A DNA stretch of 64,000 nt, taken from the NCBI RefSeq assembly GCF_014204915.1, contig NZ_JACHMH010000001.1, positions 8,271,501 through 8,335,500 on the forward strand, given 5' to 3'. The translations under genes and the position numbers were made by a program. This document shows, one piece after another, positions 8,204-15,227 of this stretch (positions are counted from its first letter, which is position 1; the number at the start of each line of letters is the position of its first letter). Under the pieces are notes generated by a model that saw only the letters and a program-made list of their open reading frames with translations, ran no database searches and was not told the origin of the DNA. The stretch is from Crossiella cryophila. Its GTDB lineage: Bacteria; Actinomycetota; Actinomycetes; Mycobacteriales; Pseudonocardiaceae.

Positions 8204-8238
8204 GGTGTACTTGCGGTACACCCCATTAGTGCGCACTA
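8204..8238. promoter_or_regulatory. Two palindromic operators before the TetR gene
   Basis: GGTGTAC-TTGCG-GTACACC (8204-8222) is a perfect 7-bp inverted repeat. TAGTGCGCACTA (8227-8238) is a second perfect palindrome 4 bp further on. Both lie directly upstream of the TetR start at 8246, so at least one is probably its autoregulatory site and may also control the divergent HesB-like gene. Confidence 0.65.
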
Positions 8239-8245
8239 TTGGTTC

Positions 8246-9139
8246 ATGCCCTTGCCGCGCTACTTCCGGTTACCCACCGAACGCCGTCGACACCTCCTGG
8301 ACATCGCCCGCGCGCATTTCGCCGCGGACGGCCTGGACGGCGCCTCCTACAACAAGATCATCACGGCCGCCGGGATCTCCAAGACCAGCGCCTACCAGTA
8401 CTTCGACGGCCGGGAGGACCTACTCGCCGCCGTGGTCGCCGACGCCCGAGACCGCCTGGCCGACACCCTGGGCGACTGGCCGGAAGTGCTGACCCGCGCC
8501 GACTTCTGGCGGGAACTCCACGCGGGCACCACCCGCCTGCTCACCCACGTGGTCGCCACCCCGGCGGACCTGGCGGTGGCCGTGGCGATGATCACGGTCG
8601 AGGCGGACCAGCGGCTGGCGGCGTGGCTGGACGCGCTGCTCGCCGATGGCCGGAGGTTGGGGCTGGTGCGGGCGGAGGTGGATCCGGAGCTGATGCGGGC
8701 GGCGACGGCCGCGGTGTTCCGGGCGGCGGACGGTTGGCTCGCGACCCGGCTGGAACCGGCGGACCCGCAGGTGCCGGAACAACTGTGGCGGTTGTTGGCC
8801 GGGTTGTGGTCGGCGCCGGAACTGGCCGAGGCAGATCGGACTGCAGCGAACAGGATCGTGGCGGGCAGCGCTGGAACGGGTGGGGCCGAGGCAGGCCAGG
8901 CTGGACCAGACCGGGGCGAGGTGGAAAGCACTGGAGCGGGTGGGGCCGAGACAGACCGGATCGAGACAGACCGGATCGGGGCGGGCAGGGCTGGGGAAGG
9001 CAGGGCTGCGGCGGACCAGAACGGGGCGGACCAGAGCGAGGCAGGGCTGAGCGGGGCGGGACGGGCCGAAACAGAACGGGCGGAGACAAGACGGGCCGCG
9101 ACAGGTCAGGCCAGGGCAGACCAGAGTGGGCAGGGCTGA
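8246..9139 (+). CDS. TetR-family regulator with long repetitive C-terminal tail
   Basis: This 297-residue protein has a TetR DNA-binding domain at the N-terminus (GLDGASYNKIITAAGISKTS, then AYQYFDGREDLL) and a normal ligand-binding domain to about residue 195. The last 100 residues are an odd low-complexity tail rich in Gly, Ala, Glu, Asp, Arg and Thr (GGAETDRIETDRIGAGRAG). It is encoded by degenerate G-rich repeats that continue into the next gene. TetR proteins are usually about 200 residues, so the tail looks like read-through into an expanded repeat. Two palindromes upstream are likely operators. The inducer is unknown. Confidence 0.85.
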   Translation: MPLPRYFRLPTERRRHLLDIARAHFAADGLDGASYNKIITAAGISKTSAYQYFDGREDLLAAVVADARDRLADTLGDWPEVLTRADFWRELHAGTTRLLTHVVATPADLAVAVAMITVEADQRLAAWLDALLADGRRLGLVRAEVDPELMRAATAAVFRAADGWLATRLEPADPQVPEQLWRLLAGLWSAPELAEADRTAANRIVAGSAGTGGAEAGQAGPDRGEVESTGAGGAETDRIETDRIGAGRAGEGRAAADQNGADQSEAGLSGAGRAETERAETRRAATGQARADQSGQG

Positions 9140-9510
9140 GCCGATGCCAATGCCGACTGAGGGAACGCCTGCTGAGCCGGGGGAAACCGGGGCACGGGGC
9201 CGCGAGGTGCCGGCCGCGGCACAGCGGGGAACTGGGCGGCGGGGAACTGGCCTGCCAACTGAGACCGAACGGGACAGCCCGGCAGGAACCAAACAGGACG
9301 GCCCCGCGAGAGCCGAAGGGAGCGGCTCGGTCGAGACCGAGCGGGACGGCCCGGTGGAGACCGAACGGAGCGGCGCGGCGGAGATCGAACGGGACGTCAC
9401 GGCGAGAGCCCAACGGAACGGCCCGGTGGAGACCGAACGGGACGTCACGATGGGGACCGAACGGGGCGGCGCGGTGGGGACCGAACCTCGGCGGGCTGTA
9501 GAAGCGCGGA
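8860..9510 (+). repeat. Degenerate minisatellite spanning two genes
   Basis: This stretch is built of degenerate purine-rich units such as CGGGCAGGGCTGGG and GCGGACCAGAGCGAG. In its second half (about 9330-9490) a 24-bp unit of the type GACCGAACGGGACGGC plus GGTGGA becomes clear, encoding copies of ETERDGPV. It spans the 3' end of the TetR gene and the 5' part of the membrane-protein gene in different frames. Confidence 0.7.
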
Positions 9511-10130
9511 CTGAAGTAGCACCGCGGGCGGACATGCGGGCGGACTGGACGATCCCGCCCACCACCCCCGGCTGGCGTGGCGCGCTCTCCCGGGCCATGG
9601 GACCCGGGCGGACCCGGGCCGAGCTGCTCGCCGAACTGCTCGGTGGTGGGATCGCGGTGGGGTTGCTCGCGGTCCTGCTCGTGCCCTGGTTATGGCCTGC
9701 TGGGTCCGGGGCCTCGGCGGGGTGGGTTCGGGTGATCGTGTTGGTGGTGCTGGCCGTTGATCTGGTCGGTGGGGTGCTCACCAATGCGACCACGGCCGCG
9801 AAACGGTGGTATCACCGCGATCCTCGGCCTGCGGCGCGGGTTCGGTTCGTCGCCTTGCATCTGGTGCATCTGGCGTTGTTCGGGCTGCTTGTGCTTGACC
9901 GGGACTGGGGTTGGGCGTTGGGCAATGCCGTTGTGCTGCTGGTGGGCACGGTGCTCATCGAGTGTTCGCCGGTGCCTGCCCGGCGGGTGGTGGCGATGGC
10001 GGCGTTCCTGGTCGCGGTGTTGGTCAACCTGGTGTGGTTGCCGATTCCGTTGGTGTTGGTGTGGGTGCCGGTGTTCTTCCAGCTGAAGTTGCTGGTGTGC
10101 CATCTGGTGCCGGAGGTGCCGGTGGGTTAG
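9144..10130 (+). CDS. Membrane protein with repetitive N-terminal region
   Basis: The frame gives 328 residues from the ATG at 9144. The first 130 residues are a hydrophilic Glu/Arg/Thr-rich repeat. The rest is a membrane domain of five or so hydrophobic helices (ELLGGGIAVGLLAVLLVPWL, VIVLVVLAVDLVGGVL, VHLALFGLLVLDRDWGWALG and two more). A shorter protein from the ATG at 9534 (MRADWTIPP) is quite possible, since the repeat may be an untranslated or recent extension. I do not recognise the family. The conserved-looking pattern TNATTAAKRWYHR in the second loop may mark a functional site. The start lies 4 bp after the TetR stop, so the two may be cotranscribed. Confidence 0.6.
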   Translation: MPMPTEGTPAEPGETGARGREVPAAAQRGTGRRGTGLPTETERDSPAGTKQDGPARAEGSGSVETERDGPVETERSGAAEIERDVTARAQRNGPVETERDVTMGTERGGAVGTEPRRAVEARTEVAPRADMRADWTIPPTTPGWRGALSRAMGPGRTRAELLAELLGGGIAVGLLAVLLVPWLWPAGSGASAGWVRVIVLVVLAVDLVGGVLTNATTAAKRWYHRDPRPAARVRFVALHLVHLALFGLLVLDRDWGWALGNAVVLLVGTVLIECSPVPARRVVAMAAFLVAVLVNLVWLPIPLVLVWVPVFFQLKLLVCHLVPEVPVG

Positions 10131-10762
10131 CCGAGGCTGGTGACGAACTTGGCCACTGCTTCTGGGCGGAGGCGTTGGGCTACCCGGCCCTGGGGGGCGA
10201 GGGTGGCCAGGCGATACAGGGGGCGGTCGGCGGCGGCGTCGCCTCTGGCCTCGGCGCGGAGTTGGGCGACCAGCAGCTCGGAGTAGGTCAGGGCGTGCGC
10301 CTCGCCGGTGGTGGCCAGGACGTCGGCCAGGCGGCGCAGGGCGAGGATGCCGAGTTCGCGACCGCCTACGCCGGCGTAGATGGCCAGGGCGATGTTGACG
10401 GTCTTGTTCCTGGGTGGGCCGCTGATCAGCAGGCCGGTGGTGCGGGCGCCGCGGACGTCGGTGATCAGCAGTTCCAGCCGTTGGGCGGCGCGCAGGTCCA
10501 CCCGGCGGGTGCCGAGGGCGCGGACCGAGACCACGCCGTCCTGCAGCCAGACCTTGCGGCGGGCCTCGGTGATCGCGAGCAGGACCAAGGGCAGCGCGAC
10601 GATCACCGCCGCGCTCAGGCCGAGGGTGGCGCCACCGAAGAGCCCGAACAGGCCGCCGATGGCGCCGCCGACCAGCACCGCCCCGATCGCCACCGCGGTG
10701 GCGCGCTTGCGCAGCAGCGCCCCGTCCAGCAGGTCGAGGGGGATCTTCTCGCCGGGAGTCAT
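10127..10762 (-). CDS. Conserved membrane protein downstream of hisS
   Basis: This 211-residue protein begins [20 protein letters not shown]. It has two adjacent hydrophobic helices (about residues 22-60, [20 protein letters not shown] and [18 protein letters not shown]), then a soluble domain with [22 protein letters not shown], which resembles a PH-like bacterial membrane-anchored domain. The function is unknown. Its ATG overlaps the hisS stop (ATGA), so it is translationally coupled to hisS. Confidence 0.75.
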   Translation of the reverse strand: MTPGEKIPLDLLDGALLRKRATAVAIGAVLVGGAIGGLFGLFGGATLGLSAAVIVALPLVLLAITEARRKVWLQDGVVSVRALGTRRVDLRAAQRLELLITDVRGARTTGLLISGPPRNKTVNIALAIYAGVGGRELGILALRRLADVLATTGEAHALTYSELLVAQLRAEARGDAAADRPLYRLATLAPQGRVAQRLRPEAVAKFVTSLG

Positions 10763-12027
10763 CGCGGCCGCGCCAGGGCCGCGCGGATCTCGGTGACCAC
10801 GTCGTCCAGGGGTACCGGACGCTGGTCGCCGCTGGTGAGGTCCTTGAGCTGGGCGATGCCCTCGGCCAGGTCGCGGTCGCCGAGCACGAGTGCGAAGCGG
10901 GCGCCGGATTTGTCCGCGGCCTTCATCGCGCCCTTGACACCCCTGCCGCCGTAGGCCAGGTCGGTGCGCACGCCCGCGGCGCGCAACGCGCCGCCGATGG
11001 CGACCAGGCGGGAGCGGGCCGCCTCGCCCAGTGGCACGCCGAAGATCTCGCAGCGGGCCGGATCGCCGACCGCGAGGCCCTCGGCCTGGCAGGCCAGCAG
11101 GGTGCGGTCCACGCCCAGGCCGAAGCCGATGCCGGAGAGCGGCTGGCCGCCGAGCTGGGCCATCAGGCCGTCGTAGCGGCCGCCGCCGCCGATGCCGGAC
11201 TGGGCGCCGAGACCCTCGTGCACGAACTCGAAGGTGGTCTTGGTGTAGTAGTCCAGGCCGCGGACCATGCGCGGGTTCTCGGTGAACTTCACGCCCAGGT
11301 CGCCGAGGTGGCCCTTGGTCTGCTCGTAGTGCTCGCGGCATTCCGTGGACAGGTGGTCGACCATCAGCGGCGCGTCGGCGAGCAGTTCCCGCAGTTCGGG
11401 GCGCTTGTCGTCGAGCACGCGCAGCGGGTTCAGCTCGGCGCGGGCGCGGGTGGCCTCGTCCAGGGGCAGCTTGGCCAGGAACGCCTGCAGCTTCTCCCGG
11501 TAGGCGGGGCGGCAGGTGGCATCGCCGAGTGAGGTGATCTCCAGGCGGAAGCCGGTCAGGCCGAGGGCGCGGAAGCCGGCGTCGGCCACCGAGATGACCT
11601 CGGCGTCGATGGCCGGGTCGTCGATGCCGATGGCCTCGATGCCGACCTGCTGCAACTGCCGGTACCGGCCGGCCTGCGGGCGTTCGTAGCGGAAGAACGC
11701 GCCCGCGTAGTACAGCTTCACCGGCAGCTGGCCGCGGTCCAGGCCGTGTTCGATCACCGAGCGCATCACGCCCGCGGTGCCTTCGGGCCGCAGCGTGACC
11801 GAGCGGTCGCCGCGGTCGGCGAAGGTGTACATCTCCTTGCTGACCACGTCGGTGGACTCGCCGACGCCGCGGGCGAACAGCGCGGTGTCCTCGAACACCG
11901 GCAGCTCGATGTAGCCGTACCCGGCGCGGCGGGCCTGATCGGTGAGGGTGTCCCGGACGTGCAGGAAGCCCGCGGAGGTCGGCGGGTAGTACTCGGGGAT
12001 GCCCTTGGGAGCGGCAAAGGTGCTCAT
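10759..12027 (-). CDS. hisS: Histidyl-tRNA synthetase
   Basis: This 422-residue class II aminoacyl-tRNA synthetase charges tRNA-His. It begins with the usual [11 protein letters not shown] and has motif 2 [16 protein letters not shown] and the histidine-binding [13 protein letters not shown] block. Motif 3 lies at [13 protein letters not shown], and a C-terminal anticodon-binding domain follows. Length is normal. It lies downstream of the MBL hydrolase (stop at 12038, 10 bp away), as in mycobacteria (Rv2581c-Rv2580c), and overlaps the next gene by 4 bp. Confidence 0.97.
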   Translation of the reverse strand: MSTFAAPKGIPEYYPPTSAGFLHVRDTLTDQARRAGYGYIELPVFEDTALFARGVGESTDVVSKEMYTFADRGDRSVTLRPEGTAGVMRSVIEHGLDRGQLPVKLYYAGAFFRYERPQAGRYRQLQQVGIEAIGIDDPAIDAEVISVADAGFRALGLTGFRLEITSLGDATCRPAYREKLQAFLAKLPLDEATRARAELNPLRVLDDKRPELRELLADAPLMVDHLSTECREHYEQTKGHLGDLGVKFTENPRMVRGLDYYTKTTFEFVHEGLGAQSGIGGGGRYDGLMAQLGGQPLSGIGFGLGVDRTLLACQAEGLAVGDPARCEIFGVPLGEAARSRLVAIGGALRAAGVRTDLAYGGRGVKGAMKAADKSGARFALVLGDRDLAEGIAQLKDLTSGDQRPVPLDDVVTEIRAALARPR

Positions 12028-12037
12028 CGGTAGTGCT

Positions 12038-12739
12038 TCACAGTCCTCGGGTCGGGAAGGCCGGTGCGTCTCCGCCGGACAACCCCATCAGGAACGGGTT
12101 GCCGGCGCGCTCGCGGCCGATGGTGGTCGGGCTGCCGTGGCCGGGCAGCACCACGGTGTCGTCGGGAAGCGGCAACACCTTGGCGCGCAACGACTCCATG
12201 ATCTGGGCGGAGTCGCCGCCCGGCAGGTCGGTGCGTCCGATGGACCCGGCGAAGAGGGTGTCGCCGGACAGCAGCAGCCGTCCGCCTTCCTCGGCGCCGG
12301 TGCGGAAGCACACCGACCCGCCGGTATGGCCTGGGGTGTGGTCGACGGTGAAGGTCAGCCCGGCGATCTCCAGCTGCTGCCCGTCGGCCAGCTCGCGCAC
12401 CTCGTTCGGCTCGCGCAGTTCCAGCCTGCCGCCGAAGAACTCCGCGGCGTCCGGGCCGAAGCCGCGGGCGGGGTCGCTGAGCAGCGCGCGGTCCCCGGCG
12501 TGGATCCAGGCCGGGATGTCGTGGCCGTCGCAGACCGGGGTGACGGAGAAGATGTGGTCGAAGTGGCCGTGGGTGAGCAGCACGGCGACCGGGGTGAGCC
12601 GGTACTGGCGCAGCGCCCGCTCCAGGAGTTCCTCGGCTTCCTGGCCGGGGTCCACGATGACGCAGGCCTCGCCCTCGTCGGCGGCCAACAGGTAGCAGTT
12701 GGCGGCGAGGGGGCCCGCGGGGAACCCGGCGACGAGCAC
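12038..12739 (-). CDS. MBL-fold metallo-hydrolase (Rv2581c-type, glyoxalase II-like)
   Basis: This 233-residue protein has the zinc-binding motif THGHFDH (residues 56-62), a further His in [10 protein letters not shown], Asp in [13 protein letters not shown] and His in LPGHGSPTT. It is a two-metal hydrolase of the glyoxalase II-like group, probably acting on a thioester; the substrate is not certain. The GTG at 12737-12739 follows AGGAGG with ideal spacing. The position between ppiB and hisS is the same as in mycobacteria. Confidence 0.9.
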   Translation of the reverse strand: MLVAGFPAGPLAANCYLLAADEGEACVIVDPGQEAEELLERALRQYRLTPVAVLLTHGHFDHIFSVTPVCDGHDIPAWIHAGDRALLSDPARGFGPDAAEFFGGRLELREPNEVRELADGQQLEIAGLTFTVDHTPGHTGGSVCFRTGAEEGGRLLLSGDTLFAGSIGRTDLPGGDSAQIMESLRAKVLPLPDDTVVLPGHGSPTTIGRERAGNPFLMGLSGGDAPAFPTRGL

Positions 12740-12924
12740 GGGGAAACCTCCTGGTCGACTGCTGGCGGAGTGTGCCCCTAGCCTAGCGAGCGGTTCGAGC
12801 CGATTTTCCCGGGTCGGCCGACTGACGGCGGGTACCGCCACACGGGCCTTACACGATCCGATCTAGACTCCGCGCGCCACCACCACATCAACTTGACCAG
12901 GTCGACCCCCAGGGGAGGATCCAC

Positions 12925-13764
12925 GTGCCGAGCAACGAGCAACGGCGCCAGGCTGCCAAGCGCAAGCTGGAGCGGCAGCTGGAACGCCGGGCGGTGCGCG
13001 CCAAGCGCCGTCGTGTGATCGGCGCGGCGGCCACCGCCGTGGCGGTCCTCCTGGTCGGCGGCGGCATCTACTGGTTGGCGACCTCGGAGAGCACCCCGGA
13101 CGCCGCGGCGAACCCCTCGGACACCTCGACCACGCCGCCGCCCCCGCCGGGCAAGCAGACCGAGGGCCCGTGCAAGTACACCGAGACGCCGGCCGAGCCC
13201 GCGGCCAAGGAGGCCGGGCTGCCGCCGGATGTCAGCCCGACGCCGGACAAGGGCACCGCGCAGGTGGACCTGAAGACCAGCCAGGGCGCGATCGCGCTGA
13301 CACTGGACCGGGCGAAGGCGCCGTGCACGGTGCAGAGCGTCACGCACCTGGTGGCCAAGAAGTACTTCGACAACACCGTCTGCCACCGGATGACGACGGA
13401 GTCGCTGAAGGTGCTGCAGTGCGGTGACCCGCAGGGCACCGGCCGCGGCGGCCCCGGCTACACGATCAAGGACGAGAAGCCGAAGGACCTCAAGCAGGGC
13501 AAGCAGTACACCATCTACCCGCGCGGCACCCTGGCGATGGCCAAGACGCAGGCGCCGGACAGTGGTGGCAGCCAGTTCTTCATGGTCTTCGCCGACTCCG
13601 AACTGCCGCCGGAGTACACGGTCTTCGGCACCGTGTCCGAGGACGGGCTGAAGGTGATCGAGAAGGTCGCCGCCGGTGGCGTGGAGATCCCGCAGGGCGG
13701 GCAGCCGGGTGACGGCAAGCCGAAGCTCGAGGTCAAGATCGAGACGGCCACGCTGAAGGGCTGA
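12925..13764 (+). CDS. ppiB: Membrane-anchored cyclophilin-type peptidyl-prolyl isomerase
   Basis: This 279-residue protein has a basic coiled N-terminus (QRRQAAKRKLERQLERRA) and one membrane helix (about residues 31-51). A Thr/Pro-rich linker leads to a cyclophilin domain from about residue 108 (QVDLKTSQGAIALTLDR, CHRMTTESLKVLQCGDPQG, GGSQFFMVFADSELPPEYTV). The domain should face outside and isomerise prolyl bonds of secreted proteins. It corresponds to Rv2582 and sits between relA and the MBL hydrolase as expected, though a terpene synthase and a sugar dehydrogenase now separate it from relA. GTG start after AGGGGAGG. Confidence 0.92.
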   Translation: MPSNEQRRQAAKRKLERQLERRAVRAKRRRVIGAAATAVAVLLVGGGIYWLATSESTPDAAANPSDTSTTPPPPPGKQTEGPCKYTETPAEPAAKEAGLPPDVSPTPDKGTAQVDLKTSQGAIALTLDRAKAPCTVQSVTHLVAKKYFDNTVCHRMTTESLKVLQCGDPQGTGRGGPGYTIKDEKPKDLKQGKQYTIYPRGTLAMAKTQAPDSGGSQFFMVFADSELPPEYTVFGTVSEDGLKVIEKVAAGGVEIPQGGQPGDGKPKLEVKIETATLKG

Positions 13765-13781
13765 CCGCTCCCGAGTTCGAC

Positions 13782-13814
13782 GAACCCCCGGCCGGGCTTT
13801 CCGGCCGGGGGTTC
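13782..13814 (+). terminator. Terminator of ppiB
   Basis: GAACCCCCGGCC and GGCCGGGGGTTC form a perfect 12-bp stem over a 9-base loop, followed by GTTTTC. It lies 17 bp after the ppiB stop. Confidence 0.85.
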
Positions 13815-14000
13815 GTTTTCGCGTTCCGCCGGGCTTCCCTGCGGGGGTTCGTCCTGGCGTTCCGCCGGGCTTGCAGGCGGAGGGTCGTTCTGGCGTCCCG
13901 CCGGACTTCCAGGCGGGGGGTAGCTCTGGCGTTCCGCCGGACTTCCAGGCGAGGGTTCGTCCTGGCGTCCCGCCGGGCTTCCCTGCCAGGGGTTGGGTCG
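13785..14000. repeat. 36-bp tandem repeat derived from the ppiB terminator
   Basis: The element GCGT(T/C)CCGCCGG starts at 13821, 13857, 13893, 13929 and 13965, exactly 36 bp apart. The preceding 36 bp (13785-13820) is the terminator right arm with the same GGGTTCGTTTTCGCG ending, so the array looks like an expansion of terminator sequence. Several units keep a CCGCC-GGCGG inverted repeat. The array fills the gap between the convergent ppiB and terpene synthase genes. Confidence 0.8.
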
Positions 14001-14022
14001 CGCTCCCCTCGACTTAATTTCA

Positions 14023-15018
14023 CTAGACACTGAAGCCACTGCGTCCGCCGATGACATAGCGGCGGGTGCGGCGGTACCACTGGTTGTCCCCGGCCAGCCA
14101 GTCCCGCAGGTAGCAGGCGAAGCGCCGCACCTCCGGCCGCGCCTGCAGTGCCTCGGTGATCCGCTCGAACTGCGCCAGCCGGGCGGTGTAGAGGCCGAAG
14201 GCCAGGTCGACGGCGGTTTGCAGGTCGCAGGCGAAGAACTGCCGGATGGTCAGCAGCAGGTTGTTGACGTCCTGTTCCTCCTCGATCTCCTTGCGGTAGG
14301 AGTGGATGTCGTTGCGGATGCCGACCACATCGGCGAAGGTCTCGATCATCGGCCGCAGCTCCCGGGAGGCCAGCGCCTCGGGCGGCAGGTGCACGCCGAC
14401 GCTGAGCGCGCCCAGTCCGGTGGACAGCTCGGTGCCCGCGGTCTCCCGGCGCATCTCCAGGTAGTCCACCGGGTCCGGCACCCGGTGCTGGAGGTTGTTG
14501 GCCAGCTCCCACAGGTTGCCGCGGGCGAAGCGGAGCACCTCGCCGGGGAAGCGGGCGCGGACCGGGGCGGGCAGCGCGGGTGCGGTGTCGGCCCACACGT
14601 CGGCCAGCGCGCGTTCGACCTGGTTCTCCGGGCTCGGCGCGGCCACTCCGGGCGGTGGCATGAACGCGGCCAGCCGGTCCACGAACCGGCGGGCGCCGAG
14701 CGCGTCGCGGGTGCGTTTGTAGGCGGCCACGAAGTAGTCGTCGAGGGCGAGCAGGCACACGTCCCACCGGGCCACCTGACGCAGCCGGGCCTCGGTGGCG
14801 TCCGGGTGGGTGAGCGCGGCGAACAGCGTCCAGTCGTCGGCGTCGAAGCTCAGTTCGGTCCAGGTGCCGGGGCTGGCGAGCAGGCCCATCCGGCGGGCCC
14901 AGGACCGGGTGTCCCGGCGGACCGCGTCGACGTGCGGGTTGCACCTGGACGGCCAGGGCACGGTGAGGTCGGGCAGCAGGAACGGGTGACCGGGGGTGCG
15001 CGCGGGACGGGTGGGCAT
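14023..15018 (-). CDS. Class I terpene synthase (germacradienol/geosmin-synthase-like)
   Basis: This 331-residue protein has the metal-binding aspartate motif DDYF (residues 93-96) and the NSE triad NDIHSYRKE (Asn236, Ser240, Glu244). The C-terminal RY pair is in RRTRRYVIGG. These are the bacterial class I sesquiterpene cyclase marks, for Mg-dependent ionisation and cyclisation of farnesyl diphosphate. The start PFLLPDLTVPWPSRCNPHVD resembles the N-terminal domain of germacradienol/geosmin synthase, but the second domain of that enzyme is absent. The product cannot be told from sequence. No prenyltransferase or P450 lies beside it. Confidence 0.88.
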   Translation of the reverse strand: MPTRPARTPGHPFLLPDLTVPWPSRCNPHVDAVRRDTRSWARRMGLLASPGTWTELSFDADDWTLFAALTHPDATEARLRQVARWDVCLLALDDYFVAAYKRTRDALGARRFVDRLAAFMPPPGVAAPSPENQVERALADVWADTAPALPAPVRARFPGEVLRFARGNLWELANNLQHRVPDPVDYLEMRRETAGTELSTGLGALSVGVHLPPEALASRELRPMIETFADVVGIRNDIHSYRKEIEEEQDVNNLLLTIRQFFACDLQTAVDLAFGLYTARLAQFERITEALQARPEVRRFACYLRDWLAGDNQWYRRTRRYVIGGRSGFSV

Positions 15019-15227
15019 GCCCCGGTCATGCCAGCCGCCGGGGCCGGGGACAAGTCCGGGTCACCGTAATGCGACGGGATTCCTCCCTCCGGGCGTCCGG
15101 CCGCCGCTGGTGCGCCGACGAGCTGCCCCGATGGCGGATTGCTACCAAACGATTGCGCAGGGTAGTTGTTTGAGTACCGGGCGGGGGCCGGGTGTTCGCT
15201 TCGTCGCCGCGAGCCTTGGGGGCCCGG

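Noticed and set aside
14094-15018. Full two-domain geosmin synthase
   Set aside because: The protein has only one cyclase domain of 331 residues, so geosmin synthesis by this gene alone is not supported.
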